A stretch of DNA of 56,719 nucleotides, from the IMG/VR virus record IMGVR_UViG_3300028025_001269, positions 1-56,719 of that record; one strand, 5' to 3'. The notes under the pieces were generated by a model. That model was not told the DNA's origin. It ran no database searches and saw nothing but the letters and a program-made list of their open reading frames with translations. Positions 1-6,138 of this stretch are shown here, one piece after another. The translations under genes were made by a program, and so were the position numbers. Position 1 is the stretch's first letter, and each line of letters begins with the position of its first letter. This stretch comes from a virus.

Positions 1-2
1 CA

Positions 3-605
3 AATGCAGAATTAGCGAAGGATACGAAGTATCGTAACGAATTCAGCGAGATTATGTCTCGACAATTTGGCTCAACTAAGGGTTTTACCCTTGGCGATGC
101 TATTGAACATTCAGCTAGTGTTTACACTAGTTTAGTGAAACAAAAGCGTAATCAGCTTGAAAAGCTGTGTGAAATCGGCAAGGTTTTACAGGAACTTCGT
201 TCCGTAATTGGCAAGTCTGACAAAGAGTTTGGTCAAGCAGTAAAGTCTACGGCTCTTAAAAACATGAGCCGTCAAGACCGTAGTGATGCTATGTGGCTTT
301 CTGAAAATTGGGTAGCAATTCAGAGCAAAATGAAAGAGTTAGATATTAACTCTTGTTCAGCTAGTTATCTTCGTCAGTTACTACGTAAAGAAGCAAAATC
401 TACCGATAGCGAAGCTACTGTTAGCGAAGCTACTGAGTCAGATCAAGACTCTAGCGAAGCTAGTTCTAGTGTCGAATCTTCGTCAGTAAAATTGTCAGGC
501 AATGATGCTGAAAGCATAGCAGTTGCCGTGATTACATTAGCGAAGCTAAAAGGTGTGTCACTTGCTGAAATAGCTACGCTAATCCTAGCCGAATCAGCTA
601 TCTAA
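3..605 (+). CDS. hypothetical protein, 5' end outside the window
   Basis: Not recognised. The frame is open from base 3, ahead of the first ATG at 54, and the extra codons (NAELAKDTKYRNEFSEI) look like real protein, so the gene probably begins before the left edge. The ATG at 54 also lacks a good ribosome binding site. The N-terminal two thirds is mixed and helical. Residues about 115-150 (counted from the ATG) form a Ser/Glu/Ala linker built on a repeated SEAT/SSEA unit, followed by a short hydrophobic helix-rich tail. If the window ends are joined, the frame runs back in the last 49 bases to a GTG at 56671. A terminator-like hairpin follows at 637. Real coding is likely; function unknown. 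Confidence 0.7.
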   Translation, partial: NAELAKDTKYRNEFSEIMSRQFGSTKGFTLGDAIEHSASVYTSLVKQKRNQLEKLCEIGKVLQELRSVIGKSDKEFGQAVKSTALKNMSRQDRSDAMWLSENWVAIQSKMKELDINSCSASYLRQLLRKEAKSTDSEATVSEATESDQDSSEASSSVESSSVKLSGNDAESIAVAVITLAKLKGVSLAEIATLILAESAI

Positions 606-636
606 AACCTACGGTTTATCCTGCAGTACCCACCAA

Positions 637-657
637 GGGGAGCTTAGGCTCCCTTTT
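637..657 (+). terminator. intrinsic terminator after the first gene
   Basis: GGGAGC and GCTCCC (638-643 and 648-653) form a 6-bp GC-rich stem around a TTAG loop, directly followed by TTTT. It lies 32 bases after the stop of the first gene, so it probably ends that transcript. Confidence 0.7.
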
Positions 658-689
658 GGCGTTAGCAGGTCATGCATTTGCATCACCTT

Positions 690-815
690 GCTATGTAGTG
701 TGCTATGCCCTGTGCCATGTAGTGTGTGACATGTATGTGTATGTCACGCCATGATGTATGTATGTGTCTCATATCGAAGGCACAGGGTTCATGGCACAGT
801 CTTTTACCTGTAAAA
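690..815 (+). promoter_or_regulatory. structured noncoding region with competing stems
   Basis: The gap 606-939 holds no convincing gene. CCCTGTGCC (708-716) is perfectly complementary to GGCACAGGG (779-787), while the overlapping TGTGCCATG (711-719) is perfectly complementary to CATGGCACA (790-798), so only one stem can form at a time. Between them GTGACAT/ATGTCAC (726-732, 741-747) makes a 7-bp hairpin, and TTTTAC/GTAAAA (802-807, 810-815) another short one. ATGTAGTGTG is directly repeated at 693 and 717. This looks like a regulatory RNA leader or protein-binding region; the function is inferred only. Confidence 0.45.
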
Positions 816-835
816 ATAGGGTAATACAAAGTATT

Positions 836-930
836 AGGGAAAATCCCTATTTACAAGGGTATTTCTATGCCCCGAAACTGTAAGCCAAGCAACACAATTC
901 TACTGTCGAATGTTCGGCACTAACTTGGAG
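836..930 (+). promoter_or_regulatory. early leader element, copy 1
   Basis: Shares three blocks in the same order with 1448-1543: an AGGGA-TCCCT hairpin (836-848) followed by ATTTACA, then AAGCCAAGCA, then CTACTGTCGAATGTTCG and CACTAAC just before the ribosome binding site. CGAATGTTCG has CGAA/TTCG dyad symmetry, like an operator or a small hairpin. It precedes the gene starting at 940. Function inferred from position and repetition. Confidence 0.55.
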
Positions 931-939
931 GATGTAAAC

Positions 940-1203
940 ATGGAAAAAAAGATGGAGCGTTTAGCTCGTAAGTTCCCTAAGGTATGGTTCAAAGACGGTG
1001 GCGAATTCAGTCCCGATCATGTAGGTACTATCTGGACAGGTGAAGGTAGCTCAATCGGTGACGAAGGGCAATGGGAAGCCTTCGACTACTACGGATATGA
1101 CAGCACCTTCGGTGTTCACCCTAAGCTTGCTCATGTCCTCGAGAACATGGGATTGTATGCCGAGTTCTACGATGCTGGCACAGTGTTCTTTTACAAAAAA
1201 TAA
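940..1203 (+). CDS. hypothetical small protein (87 aa)
   Basis: Not recognised. The ATG at 940 is chosen because GGAGG sits at 926-930; an in-frame ATG at 910 would fall inside the repeated leader element and is unlikely. The protein begins MEKKMERLARKFPKVW and is rich in aromatic residues and glycine in its second half (FDYYGYDS region), suggesting a compact globular fold. It is the first gene behind leader copy 1, with the next gene 13 bases downstream. Confidence 0.65.
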   Translation: MEKKMERLARKFPKVWFKDGGEFSPDHVGTIWTGEGSSIGDEGQWEAFDYYGYDSTFGVHPKLAHVLENMGLYAEFYDAGTVFFYKK

Positions 1204-1216
1204 TCGGAGATTAACC

Positions 1217-1435
1217 ATGGAAAATGCACCACAATTTAACCGTAAACGGCATGGCAGTTTATTTGATCGGGGTCGTGCTGATAGCTACTATAGTAGACCC
1301 GAAGCCCCTCACTGGTATCCCGAGGGTTCGTATAACTGTGATCCCGTCACAGACCTAACCGATGCTGAGGTGAAGGAGTACCTAGATGGATATGCACACA
1401 ATGAAAAGTTCGGGGACAAGAAATCGTGGGACTAG
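1217..1435 (+). CDS. hypothetical small protein (72 aa)
   Basis: Not recognised. The ATG at 1217 follows CGGAGATTAACC, a good ribosome binding site; the same frame is open further upstream but that part overlaps the previous gene and is discounted. It is hydrophilic with many Tyr, Arg and Asp residues (RADSYYSRPEAPHWYPEG). It probably shares a transcript with the gene at 940. Leader copy 2 begins 12 bases after its stop. Confidence 0.6.
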   Translation: MENAPQFNRKRHGSLFDRGRADSYYSRPEAPHWYPEGSYNCDPVTDLTDAEVKEYLDGYAHNEKFGDKKSWD

Positions 1436-1447
1436 TACATAGTACTA

Positions 1448-1543
1448 AGGGAAAGTCCCTATTTACAGGGAAAATTGTAGCTACGACAATGGAAGCCAAG
1501 CAGTCGAATTCTACTGTCGAATGTTCGTCACTAACCATCGGAG
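1448..1543 (+). promoter_or_regulatory. early leader element, copy 2
   Basis: Second copy of the 836-930 element: AGGGA-TCCCT hairpin (1448-1460), ATTTACAGGG, GAAGCCAAGCA, and CTACTGTCGAATGTTCG with CACTAAC (1511-1535), then CGGAGG. The identical block order and position immediately before a gene support a shared control element. A shorter third version lies at 4956-4980. Confidence 0.55.
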
Positions 1544-1549
1544 GTTTAT

Positions 1550-2269
1550 ATGTCACCAATCACCTTACTATCCACTGTCGCTAATGCCAAGATCGAGAAG
1601 ACGAATGCCCTTGTAGGTGGCAATCATCTGTATGCCGAGATGAGCATGATGCCTAACAATGTCATCTGTGCTGGCAGTAAAGCTGCCCAGTGTATGACCC
1701 CATGCCTTAAGAATGCTGGTCGTGGTGTCTTCTCGAATGTTCAATTGTCCCGTCAACGGAAGACTGATTTTTGGATGTCCAATCCTACTGAATTCAAGGC
1801 TCAATTAGTTCGTGAATTGGAAGCCCTTATCAGGAAGGCTCAGAGACAGGGTAAAACGGCTCGTGTAAGGCTCAATTGCTTCTCGGATATATCTTGGGAG
1901 CTTCAAGCCTGTACTCGTAATGGCAAGCCATTTAAGGGCATTCCACAGGCTTTCCCCGAGATCGAGTTCTACGACTACACCAAGCATGCATCACGATTAG
2001 GTAAGACACCTAGCAATTACACATTGACATTCTCATACTCTGGTGTATCCACCTATGTGAATCAAGTCAAATTGGCACAGGGTTCTAGCGATACGAATAT
2101 GGCAGTCGTATTCCATGGTAAGGAATTGCCAGTCACATTCATGAATCGTAAGGTAATTGACGGTGACTTGCATGATGCTCGTATCGATGATCCTAAGGGT
2201 GTGATTGTGGGTCTCCGTGCCAAGGGTCCTGCTCGTAAGGATACAAGTGGATTCGTAGTGCATATGTAA
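1550..2269 (+). CDS. GP88-like (DUF7227-type) phage protein
   Basis: 239 residues. The layout matches, from memory, the family first named for mycobacteriophage gene product 88: an N-terminal cysteine cluster (C40, C48, C52 in a CX7CX3C array followed by KNAGRG), a run resembling LSRQRKTDFW, then RLNCFSDISWE near residue 116, a conserved-looking core. The biochemical role of this family is unknown to me; the cysteines could bind metal or an iron-sulfur cluster. A TCGGAGGTTTAT ribosome binding site precedes the ATG, and a terminator follows the stop. It therefore looks like a one-gene unit under its own leader copy 2. Confidence 0.6.
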   Translation: MSPITLLSTVANAKIEKTNALVGGNHLYAEMSMMPNNVICAGSKAAQCMTPCLKNAGRGVFSNVQLSRQRKTDFWMSNPTEFKAQLVRELEALIRKAQRQGKTARVRLNCFSDISWELQACTRNGKPFKGIPQAFPEIEFYDYTKHASRLGKTPSNYTLTFSYSGVSTYVNQVKLAQGSSDTNMAVVFHGKELPVTFMNRKVIDGDLHDARIDDPKGVIVGLRAKGPARKDTSGFVVHM

Positions 2270-2278
2270 TGTTAGTCA

Positions 2279-2301
2279 AGCCCCACTTTCGGGGCTGTTT
2301 T
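2279..2301 (+). terminator. intrinsic terminator after the GP88-like gene
   Basis: AGCCCC and GGGGCT (2279-2284, 2291-2296) pair around ACTTTC and are followed by GTTTT, 9 bases after the stop at 2269. Confidence 0.8.
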
Positions 2302-2309
2302 ACCCAATT

Positions 2310-2329
2310 TTGTGCAATATATTACACAT
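2310..2329. promoter_or_regulatory. 20-bp near-palindromic repeat, copy 1 (putative operator)
   Basis: TTGTGCAATATATTACACAT occurs here and again, base for base, at 3441-3460. Its core TGTG(C)AATATATT(A)CACA is palindromic at 16 of 18 positions. Here it lies between a terminator and the ribosome binding site of the gene at 2347, where an operator or promoter element would be expected. No binding protein can be named. Confidence 0.45.
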
Positions 2330-2346
2330 TTTTCAAGGAGAAAATC

Positions 2347-2799
2347 ATGGGTTTAGATATGTATCTAACTGCTAAGCGTTACATTTGGGAAAATTCAGAT
2401 AAGCCTGAGGAACAGGCACTGGCTGATGCACTCAATAAGATGCCTACACTAGGCAATAAGGGTAAGCGTGTCAAAGGGGTAGAGGTGGAGGGTATGTACT
2501 GGCGTAAGGCTAACGCCATTCACAAGTGGTTTGTTGACAATGTCCAAGACGGGGAGGATGAATGCCGAGAACACTATGTGTCACGAGAACAACTCACGGA
2601 ACTACGGGATGCATGCATAGAAGCAATGGCAGACCCCGACAATGCTCTGGATTATCTGCCCACTACATGCGGATTCTTTTTCGGTAGCACAGAGATAGAT
2701 GAGTGGTACTTTCAGGGCTTACGGGACACCATCGATGGGCTGAATGGCTGTCTTGAGATGGATAAGGCATGGAGTTTTTACTATTGTTCAAGCTGGTAA
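2347..2799 (+). CDS. conserved MGLDMYL-family phage protein
   Basis: 150 residues starting MGLDMYLTAKRYIW, an N-terminus I recognise from many phage and bacterial proteins of unknown function. AAGGAGAAAATC before the ATG at 2347 decides the start; the frame is open upstream but that part spans the terminator. It is acidic overall, with a C-terminal WYFQGLRDTIDGL stretch likely to be an amphipathic helix. It is first in a new transcription unit behind the terminator at 2279. I know of no established activity. Confidence 0.75.
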   Translation: MGLDMYLTAKRYIWENSDKPEEQALADALNKMPTLGNKGKRVKGVEVEGMYWRKANAIHKWFVDNVQDGEDECREHYVSREQLTELRDACIEAMADPDNALDYLPTTCGFFFGSTEIDEWYFQGLRDTIDGLNGCLEMDKAWSFYYCSSW

Positions 2800-2808
2800 G
2801 GGGGATGT

Positions 2809-3159
2809 ATGTGGAAAGCAGTCGAATTAGCGGAAGATTACTGGATCATCCAAGATGACAATGGGTATGACGAATACATGGATGCACAGGGGGATAACCT
2901 CATGTTCACCACGAAGGATGAAGCAGAAGAAAAGATTTACATGATCAACACAGGAAAGGTACAGAAAATGGACATCACTAATGCAATCGAGATCATCAAG
3001 GAATACGGAGACAACATCGGTACTACCGATATCCTACTCACACTCAAGGAGATGCAGGATGACGAAGACCTACCCAACAGGGATCGTGCCGCATTGAATG
3101 TGTTTATGCATGAGGGTAGGAAGATGTTTGCCGCAGTCAAATTTAAACTGGAGGTTTAA
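2809..3159 (+). CDS. hypothetical acidic protein (116 aa)
   Basis: Not recognised. Starts MWKAVELAEDYWIIQDDNG after GGGGGAT-like sequence. The first half, with a DEAEEKIYMIN segment, resembles short beta-rich modules that display a value to be looked up, but no family can be named. The second half is helical and acidic with a basic C-terminus. It lies 9 bases after the previous stop and 2 before the next start, so it is co-transcribed. Confidence 0.65.
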   Translation: MWKAVELAEDYWIIQDDNGYDEYMDAQGDNLMFTTKDEAEEKIYMINTGKVQKMDITNAIEIIKEYGDNIGTTDILLTLKEMQDDEDLPNRDRAALNVFMHEGRKMFAAVKFKLEV

Positions 3160-3161
3160 CC

Positions 3162-3350
3162 ATGATGACTACAGAACAGATGATTGAAAAACTAATTGCT
3201 GATGACATTTTGACTATCAAGTCGGCAATGTACCAAGGTGATACAGAATACCTGTACCACATCTTAGCTGATGGCATTGGCTACAACAATATGACATCGG
3301 TTCAAATTGAAATCGAATACGAAGAAAGAAATTGGGAGGAAGCAGTGTGA
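3162..3350 (+). CDS. hypothetical small acidic protein (62 aa)
   Basis: Not recognised. Good ribosome binding site (CTGGAGGTTTAACC) before ATGATG; translation could begin at 3162 or 3165. Strongly acidic, probably all helical, ending EYEERNWEEAV. Its TGA overlaps the GTG of the next gene, a sign of translational coupling. Confidence 0.6.
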   Translation: MMTTEQMIEKLIADDILTIKSAMYQGDTEYLYHILADGIGYNNMTSVQIEIEYEERNWEEAV

Positions 3351-3781
3351 GAGTCACACCAGTAGCACCCGTCTACCCTGTGTCCAAGTTCAATAGGCAC
3401 AGGGAACAAGCAGTCTATACACCCAAACCCAAGGAGAAAATTGTGCAATATATTACACATAATCAAGACGATCTAATCCGTAGCAGTGGCACATGTCTAC
3501 GAGGATGTATCACAGATACCAGCTACATCACTCTTGTAAGTACATTCGGTGAGCCTATGAAGGATGGCTTTGATGACTATAAGTCAGATGCAGAATGGCG
3601 TGTGCAGTTTGAAGATGGCACAGTAGCTACGATTTATAACTGGAAGAATGGTAGGAATTATTGCGGTGATGAGGGTACACCCACTAGCCTGATCCGTGAG
3701 TGGCACATCGGTGGGTACACAAGTGATGCAGTTGATCGTGTCAAACAAGCACTGCGTAGCATATGTAAGGAGGTAGCATGA
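3347..3781 (+). CDS. hypothetical protein (144 aa), GTG start
   Basis: Not recognised. GTG at 3347 overlaps the preceding TGA and has GGGAGGA seven bases upstream. An alternative GTG at 3443 has AAGGAG in front and falls inside the exact 20-bp repeat shared with 2310-2329, so a shorter protein beginning VQYITHNQDDL is possible. The region after residue 40 looks globular (LVSTFGEPMKDG, VQFEDGTVATIYNW, EWHIGG). Its fold resembles small nucleotide-pocket proteins only loosely. Stop overlaps the next ATG. Confidence 0.6.
   Translation: MRVTPVAPVYPVSKFNRHREQAVYTPKPKEKIVQYITHNQDDLIRSSGTCLRGCITDTSYITLVSTFGEPMKDGFDDYKSDAEWRVQFEDGTVATIYNWKNGRNYCGDEGTPTSLIREWHIGGYTSDAVDRVKQALRSICKEVA
3441..3460. repeat. 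20-bp near-palindromic repeat, copy 2
   Basis: Exact copy of 2310-2329. Here it lies inside the gene at 3347, directly after an AAGGAGAAAA ribosome-binding-like sequence, whereas copy 1 is followed by AAGGAGAAAATC. Such identity between a noncoding and a coding place suggests either selection as a binding site or a past duplication. Confidence 0.6.
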
Positions 3782-4008
3782 CAACCGAGTATGTAACTAC
3801 AACCCGATCAGGCATTATCGATGCATTATGTCAGTCGATGTGTGATGACATTGAGATGAACATGGAAAAGCTAGGTGTCATAGCTTATCAGGGGTTCAAA
3901 GGCTATAGTAATTACACCGATGAGGAACTAATCAAAGAGTACATGGAGTATCTCAGTGAAGATCCTGACGCAGATATTTTTGTATTACTTGAACGGGGGG
4001 TAGCATGA
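3778..4008 (+). CDS. hypothetical small acidic protein (76 aa)
   Basis: Not recognised. ATG overlaps the previous stop (ATGA) and is preceded by AAGGAGGTAGC. Acidic, helical (MCDDIEMNMEKLGVIAY), ending in a DADIFVLLERGVA segment. The 15-base junction GGAGGTAGCATGACA at its start is repeated exactly at 4297-4311. Confidence 0.6.
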   Translation: MTTEYVTTTRSGIIDALCQSMCDDIEMNMEKLGVIAYQGFKGYSNYTDEELIKEYMEYLSEDPDADIFVLLERGVA

Positions 4009-4139
4009 CTAAGCTAGAGTTACTCAAAATGATTCGGGAACTAATCGAACCCGAGACTACCCCCGATCCTGACAATATGTCAGACGGGGAATTGCTTGAC
4101 ATCATCTACGATCTTGTGAGATCAGAGGAGGGTGTATGA
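4005..4139 (+). CDS. hypothetical mini-protein (44 aa)
   Basis: Not recognised. ATGA overlaps on both sides (4005-4008 and 4136-4139) tie it into the operon. The sequence begins MTKLELLKMIRELIEPE and ends in a short acidic helix (LLDIIYDLVRSEEGV). It is probably two amphipathic helices with a proline-rich turn, the size and form of small phage regulators or inhibitors, but nothing proves that. Confidence 0.55.
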   Translation: MTKLELLKMIRELIEPETTPDPDNMSDGELLDIIYDLVRSEEGV

Positions 4140-4309
4140 AAAAGTACAGAGTTATCGCTTCATATGTTGTCGAATGCTACTGTGACATAGAAGCAGAATC
4201 GAAGGAGGAAGCGTGGGATCTTGCATATCACATAGATGGGGGAGACTATACCCCTAGAAAAACCGTTGATGGAGACTGGCAGATCGAAAGAATCGAGGAG
4301 GTAGCATGA
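4136..4309 (+). CDS. hypothetical mini-protein (57 aa)
   Basis: Not recognised. Starts MKKYRVIASYVVECYCDIEA, a beta strand pair, followed by ESKEEAWDLAYHI, a helix. This beta-beta-helix order is common in small phage proteins that describe altered sensory or regulatory inputs, but no family can be named. Overlaps both neighbours by four bases. AGAGGAGGGT precedes the ATG. Confidence 0.6.
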   Translation: MKKYRVIASYVVECYCDIEAESKEEAWDLAYHIDGGDYTPRKTVDGDWQIERIEEVA

Positions 4310-4554
4310 CAGACACACGAACTGTATTACAGAAGGCACAGGATTTTGCCATGGGTCAAGTGCTATCCGAATGGGATTGTGACTACGACTACGATGACAT
4401 CATCCGAGTACTGCGTAGTGATGAGTATGCAGATGGAGAGACGGATAGCGTTACCCCATGGGAACCATACGAGAATGACTATGGTACAGACATAGCCGAT
4501 ACCATTGAAGGTATGGTGCAAGACTTAGTTAGATTATTTGGAGGTACAAAATGA
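4306..4554 (+). CDS. hypothetical acidic protein (82 aa)
   Basis: Not recognised. Very acidic, with an aspartate/tyrosine-rich stretch (WDCDYDYDDIIRVL), followed by an ENDYGTDIADTIEGMV region and a short helix. The negative charge could mimic DNA, as several phage host-takeover proteins do, but this is speculation. Start at the ATGA overlap with GGAGGTAGC before it; the stop overlaps the next ATG. Confidence 0.6.
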   Translation: MTDTRTVLQKAQDFAMGQVLSEWDCDYDYDDIIRVLRSDEYADGETDSVTPWEPYENDYGTDIADTIEGMVQDLVRLFGGTK

Positions 4555-4940
4555 GAGTATTCGTATACTGGAATTTACACAGGGATTGCTGGTCAGTCAA
4601 GGCACTCGAGGGTGAGAACAAGGGCAGGGTCATACGCCATGCCAACAATATCAACCTCACTCACTGCACATTCAAGGTGTCCAAGGCTGGCAGGGAGCGT
4701 GTGCTTAGAGAGAAGCGTAAGAATGTACATGCTGGTGTAATAGGTAACCTGAGTTTTGTAGGTGAGATGGGTGACACAGGATTGTGGAAATGTGCCAGCA
4801 CCTATCCTGCATTCATCCCCGTTACCTACAACCCATACAAGTACAGCACATTTGTGCGTAAGAACAATGACCACATGGAAATGCACAGTTCACCCGATGT
4901 ATTTTTAAATCAGGATCGAAGTGTGTTTGCAATGGTCTAA
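4551..4940 (+). CDS. conserved phage protein of unknown function (129 aa)
   Basis: Basic protein beginning MRVFVYWNLHRDCWSVKALE and containing VSKAGRERVLREKRKNVHAG. I recall similar short proteins in many phage early regions, without known function. The KRKNVHAGVIGNL segment and the basic patch around it suggest nucleic-acid or phosphate contact, an inference. Translationally coupled to the gene before it; last gene before leader copy 3. Confidence 0.65.
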   Translation: MRVFVYWNLHRDCWSVKALEGENKGRVIRHANNINLTHCTFKVSKAGRERVLREKRKNVHAGVIGNLSFVGEMGDTGLWKCASTYPAFIPVTYNPYKYSTFVRKNNDHMEMHSSPDVFLNQDRSVFAMV

Positions 4941-4955
4941 GGGTTTGTCCTAATT

Positions 4956-4990
4956 GTAGTGTCGAATGTTCGTCACTAAACTGGAGGGAA
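4956..4990 (+). promoter_or_regulatory. early leader element, copy 3 (short)
   Basis: GTAGTGTCGAATGTTCG followed by CACTAAA and CTGGAGGG repeats the dyad part of the 836-930 and 1448-1543 elements, but the upstream hairpin is reduced to AAGGGTTTGTCCT. It again sits directly before a start codon (4992). The distance to the ribosome binding site is almost the same as in the other two copies. Confidence 0.5.
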
Positions 4991-4991
4991 T

Positions 4992-5195
4992 ATGAACGAG
5001 TACTTAACACTTGAAGTTGCAACAGAAGTAGCATGGCAGATCGGTGACATCCTTGAGAGTAAGCCAAGGGCAGAGAGCCGATGGCATGTATGTAACATCA
5101 CAAGCCGATTGCTAAAGGCAGGGGTCATCGATGAGAACACAGAGGACATTGACGAAGTCATTAGTGCGTGGTTACATGAGAATGAGGGGTACTAG
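4992..5195 (+). CDS. hypothetical small acidic protein (67 aa)
   Basis: Not recognised. First gene after leader copy 3, with ACTGGAGGGAAT before the ATG. Helical throughout (LEVATEVAWQIGDILES, CNITSRLLKAGVI), ending in an acidic DIDEVISAWLHENEG helix. A helix-turn-helix is conceivable but the spacing is not convincing. Confidence 0.6.
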   Translation: MNEYLTLEVATEVAWQIGDILESKPRAESRWHVCNITSRLLKAGVIDENTEDIDEVISAWLHENEGY

Positions 5196-5196
5196 T

Positions 5197-5292
5197 ATGA
5201 GTAACTTTGAAATGTTATGCAGCCTAGTGCTAACAGGTATGGCATTGGCTGCTTGTATAGGGGCTGTATACATGATGGTGTTTGTATTATGA
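5197..5292 (+). CDS. predicted one-segment membrane peptide (31 aa)
   Basis: Very short ORF in an otherwise gene-free frame, starting one base after the previous TAG and ending with an ATGA overlap with the next gene. Almost the entire sequence from LCSLVLTG to AVYMMVFVL is hydrophobic, so it would span the membrane once. The tight fit in the operon supports it; the ribosome binding site (GAGGGGTACTAGT) is acceptable. Function unknown. Confidence 0.5.
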   Translation: MSNFEMLCSLVLTGMALAACIGAVYMMVFVL

Positions 5293-5441
5293 AAGGGACG
5301 AATGATATGCAAGATGATCGGATACAACAAGAAAAAAACACACGGTATTTTTATATGGCACTGGCTGGGTTAGGAGTTTTGGTACTCATTGCACAGGTTT
5401 GTATGTATGTAGGTTACATGATAGGGGAGTGGTTGCTATGA
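5289..5441 (+). CDS. predicted one-segment membrane protein (50 aa)
   Basis: The ATG at 5289 overlaps the preceding TGA. The N-terminus is charged (MKGTNDMQDDRIQQEKN) and is followed by a hydrophobic span of about 25 residues (residues 21-47). This indicates a single membrane anchor with a cytoplasmic N-terminal head. The neighbouring 31-residue peptide is also a membrane segment, so the two may work together. Function unknown. Confidence 0.6.
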   Translation: MKGTNDMQDDRIQQEKNTRYFYMALAGLGVLVLIAQVCMYVGYMIGEWLL

Positions 5442-5689
5442 CGATTACGAATAGTGATGTAGAGATGTTTGGATGTACCGAAGCAGAGTTAAACGACATG
5501 CTTGACAACAACTACTATGCTCGTGTACTTAACAAAGATGTAGCGGATCTAATGCTGGCAATGAGCATACTCAGTGATGCACAGGAAGTGCTATCACATG
5601 GTAGTACCAATCAGGCTAGGCAGTTCATTAACAAATCCAAGTTCATCTTGAGCAGATGCATGGATAAGATTGATATAAGGGGAGAGTGA
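5438..5689 (+). CDS. hypothetical protein (83 aa)
   Basis: Not recognised. ATG at 5438 overlaps the previous TGA; GGGGAGTGG lies upstream. Mostly helical: MFGCTEAELNDMLDNN, VADLMLAMSILSDAQEVL, and a C-terminal helix with KSKFILSRCMDKI. No motif is visible that points to an activity. Confidence 0.6.
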   Translation: MTITNSDVEMFGCTEAELNDMLDNNYYARVLNKDVADLMLAMSILSDAQEVLSHGSTNQARQFINKSKFILSRCMDKIDIRGE

Positions 5690-5690
5690 T

Positions 5691-5921
5691 ATGAGCAGAG
5701 AGATACATTTCAATGGTCGTAAGCCTAGCAAGGCACAGGTAATGAAGCATGTCCGTACCCTGATTGCCGAAGGATGGCAACACATCGAAGTATTTTGGGG
5801 TGAAAACTGGATAGAACTTGAGAAGTTCAATGGGTACTGGCATGGCAGTGGATGGATCAGGGATATTAGTGGTGCAGACATAGCATGTTTCGATCTTAAC
5901 CAACAGGGGAAGGCAGCATGA
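5691..5921 (+). CDS. hypothetical protein (76 aa)
   Basis: Not recognised. Starts MSREIHFNGRKPSKAQVMKH after GGGGAGAGTGAT. The first half has a helix (AQVMKHVRTLIAEGWQ) and the second strands rich in Trp and Gly (VFWGENWIELEKFNGYW). Ends with an ATGA overlap. Small, mixed alpha/beta. Confidence 0.6.
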   Translation: MSREIHFNGRKPSKAQVMKHVRTLIAEGWQHIEVFWGENWIELEKFNGYWHGSGWIRDISGADIACFDLNQQGKAA

Positions 5922-6136
5922 GAGCAGACCTAAGCATTACTCATGATGACAATGAAGGATCACACTACCTCAACTTTGATCGCATCCTTGACAACGATTG
6001 TGGGACAGTAGCAACAGGTGGATACATTGGTGTCAGGGAAGATGAAGACGGTACTCTGCACATCTTTGTTGTAGATCAAGGTGGTGATGTAGTAATGCAG
6101 TGTGATGTACCCGTAACCCAAATGATAGGAGGATGA
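5918..6136 (+). CDS. hypothetical acidic protein (72 aa)
   Basis: Not recognised. Acidic and strand-rich with repeated short Asp/Gly turns (THDDNEGSHYLNF, VREDEDGTLHIFVVDQGG), consistent with a small beta sheet. Start from the four-base overlap with the previous gene, with GGGGAAGGCAGC in front. Confidence 0.6.
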   Translation: MRADLSITHDDNEGSHYLNFDRILDNDCGTVATGGYIGVREDEDGTLHIFVVDQGGDVVMQCDVPVTQMIGG

Positions 6137-6138
6137 CG

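Noticed and set aside
1347-1559. Minus-strand ORF across leader copy 2
   Set aside because: It runs against the early operon through a hairpin element and has no recognisable protein features.
4160-4185. Further copy of the TGTCGAATG leader motif
   Set aside because: It lies inside a coding sequence (4136 gene), matches only nine bases and lacks the other blocks; the same holds for a partial match near 39080 in the nozzle gene.
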